In this document: piece by piece, positions 4,911-5,088 of the stretch
Numbering within the stretch: position 1 is the first letter of the stretch
Layout: the number at the start of each line of letters is the position of its first letter
NCBI GenBank assembly: GCA_016763215.1
Contig: JAESUF010000319.1
Span: 1 to 5,088, forward strand
Length of the DNA stretch: 5,088 nucleotides
Direction of reading: 5' to 3'
Source of the DNA: Flavobacteriaceae bacterium
GTDB taxonomy: Bacteria > Bacteroidota > Bacteroidia > Flavobacteriales > Flavobacteriaceae
The notes under the pieces: generated by a model
The model's database searches: none
Told to the model about the DNA's origin: nothing
What the model saw: only the letters and a program-made list of their open reading frames with translations
Translations under genes and position numbers: made by a program

Positions 4911-4985
4911 TCGGGGTGGCAGGATTCGAACCTGCGACCTCCTCGTCCCAAACGAGGCGCGATGACCGGGCTACGCTACACCCCG
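4911..4985 (-). tRNA. tRNA-Pro (anticodon TGG)
   Basis: This 75-nt gene has a complete cloverleaf. The acceptor stem is CGGGGTG/CACCCCG with discriminator A at 4911. The D-arm has stem GCG/CGC. The anticodon stem CCTCG/CGAGG closes the loop TTTGGGA, with anticodon TGG at 4948-4950. The T-arm is GCAGG/CCTGC around TTCGAAT. The CCA end is not encoded: the bases after the discriminator read CTA. The anticodon reads CCA and, by wobble, other proline codons. A -7 promoter element lies 14 nt upstream and a terminator starts 7 nt downstream, so it is transcribed alone. Confidence 0.98.
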
Positions 4986-4998
4986 AAGAATCGGACTG

Positions 4999-5006
4999 CA
5001 AATTTA
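4999..5006 (-). promoter_or_regulatory. Bacteroidota -7 promoter element for tRNA-Pro
   Basis: The minus strand reads TAAATTTG, a full match to TAnnTTTG. Its end is 13 nt from the first tRNA base, which would leave a leader of several nucleotides to be removed by RNase P. A clear TTG at -33 is not seen. Confidence 0.6.
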
Positions 5007-5057
5007 CTATATTATTTCTATATTGTAAAGTGATTCATCATTTAAAATATAGATATT

Positions 5058-5088
5058 ATGAAAAGAATTAAAGAAGTATTAATACTAG
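5058..5088 (+). CDS. Start of a protein-coding gene, truncated by the window edge
   Basis: An ATG at 5058-5060 opens a frame with ten codons before the edge, MKRIKEVLIL. Basic residues followed by a hydrophobic strand look like a genuine N-terminus, and an AT-rich leader precedes it. It is divergent from tRNA-Pro. Too little is present to name a family, and a chance reading frame cannot be excluded. Confidence 0.4.
   Translation, partial: MKRIKEVLIL

Noticed and set aside
1..5088. CRISPR array, insertion sequence, toxin-antitoxin or phage genes
   Set aside because: No regularly spaced repeats, no transposase or integrase frames and no terminal inverted repeats with target duplications were found.

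Overview
This AT-rich window most likely comes from a Bacteroidota chromosome, probably a marine or other environmental member of the Flavobacteriaceae. Three things point there: the codon use and overall base composition, two good matches to the Bacteroidota -7 promoter element TAnnTTTG, and a tRNA gene with no encoded CCA. Nearly every gene is on the minus strand, so transcription runs from high to low coordinates. Only a gene start at the extreme right edge is on the plus strand.

Right part (about 4460-5088): a tRNA-Pro(TGG) gene with its own -7 element and an intrinsic terminator. Past that terminator lies a second, degenerate copy of the tRNA 3' end with another strong hairpin next to it. 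The rest of 4460-4910 shows no convincing gene. A protein-coding gene appears to start at 5058 on the plus strand, divergent from the tRNA, and leaves the window.

Middle part (2771-4458): a folE operon, consisting of a -7 element, a leader with two inverted repeats, GTP cyclohydrolase I, and a 76-residue unknown protein placed 3 nt after folE. A clear hairpin terminator closes it. Immediately after comes a Cys-type glutathione peroxidase gene with its own terminator-like hairpin overlapping the stop codon.

Left part (1-2760): two tandem AraC-family regulators, then an NTF2/SnoaL-like small protein, then a cytochrome P460-family lipoprotein that runs off the left edge. The NTF2-like and P460 genes are 15 nt apart and look co-transcribed. 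A related sequence, TGTCCA-N-TA-N-TTC, occurs upstream of the first AraC gene and again upstream of the NTF2-like/P460 pair. This suggests an AraC-controlled unit whose output is a periplasm-facing P460 haem protein. Characterised P460 proteins act on hydroxylamine or related nitrogen compounds, but the substrate here is unknown. This possible regulon and the tRNA 3'-end duplication are the two parts of the window most worth following up.
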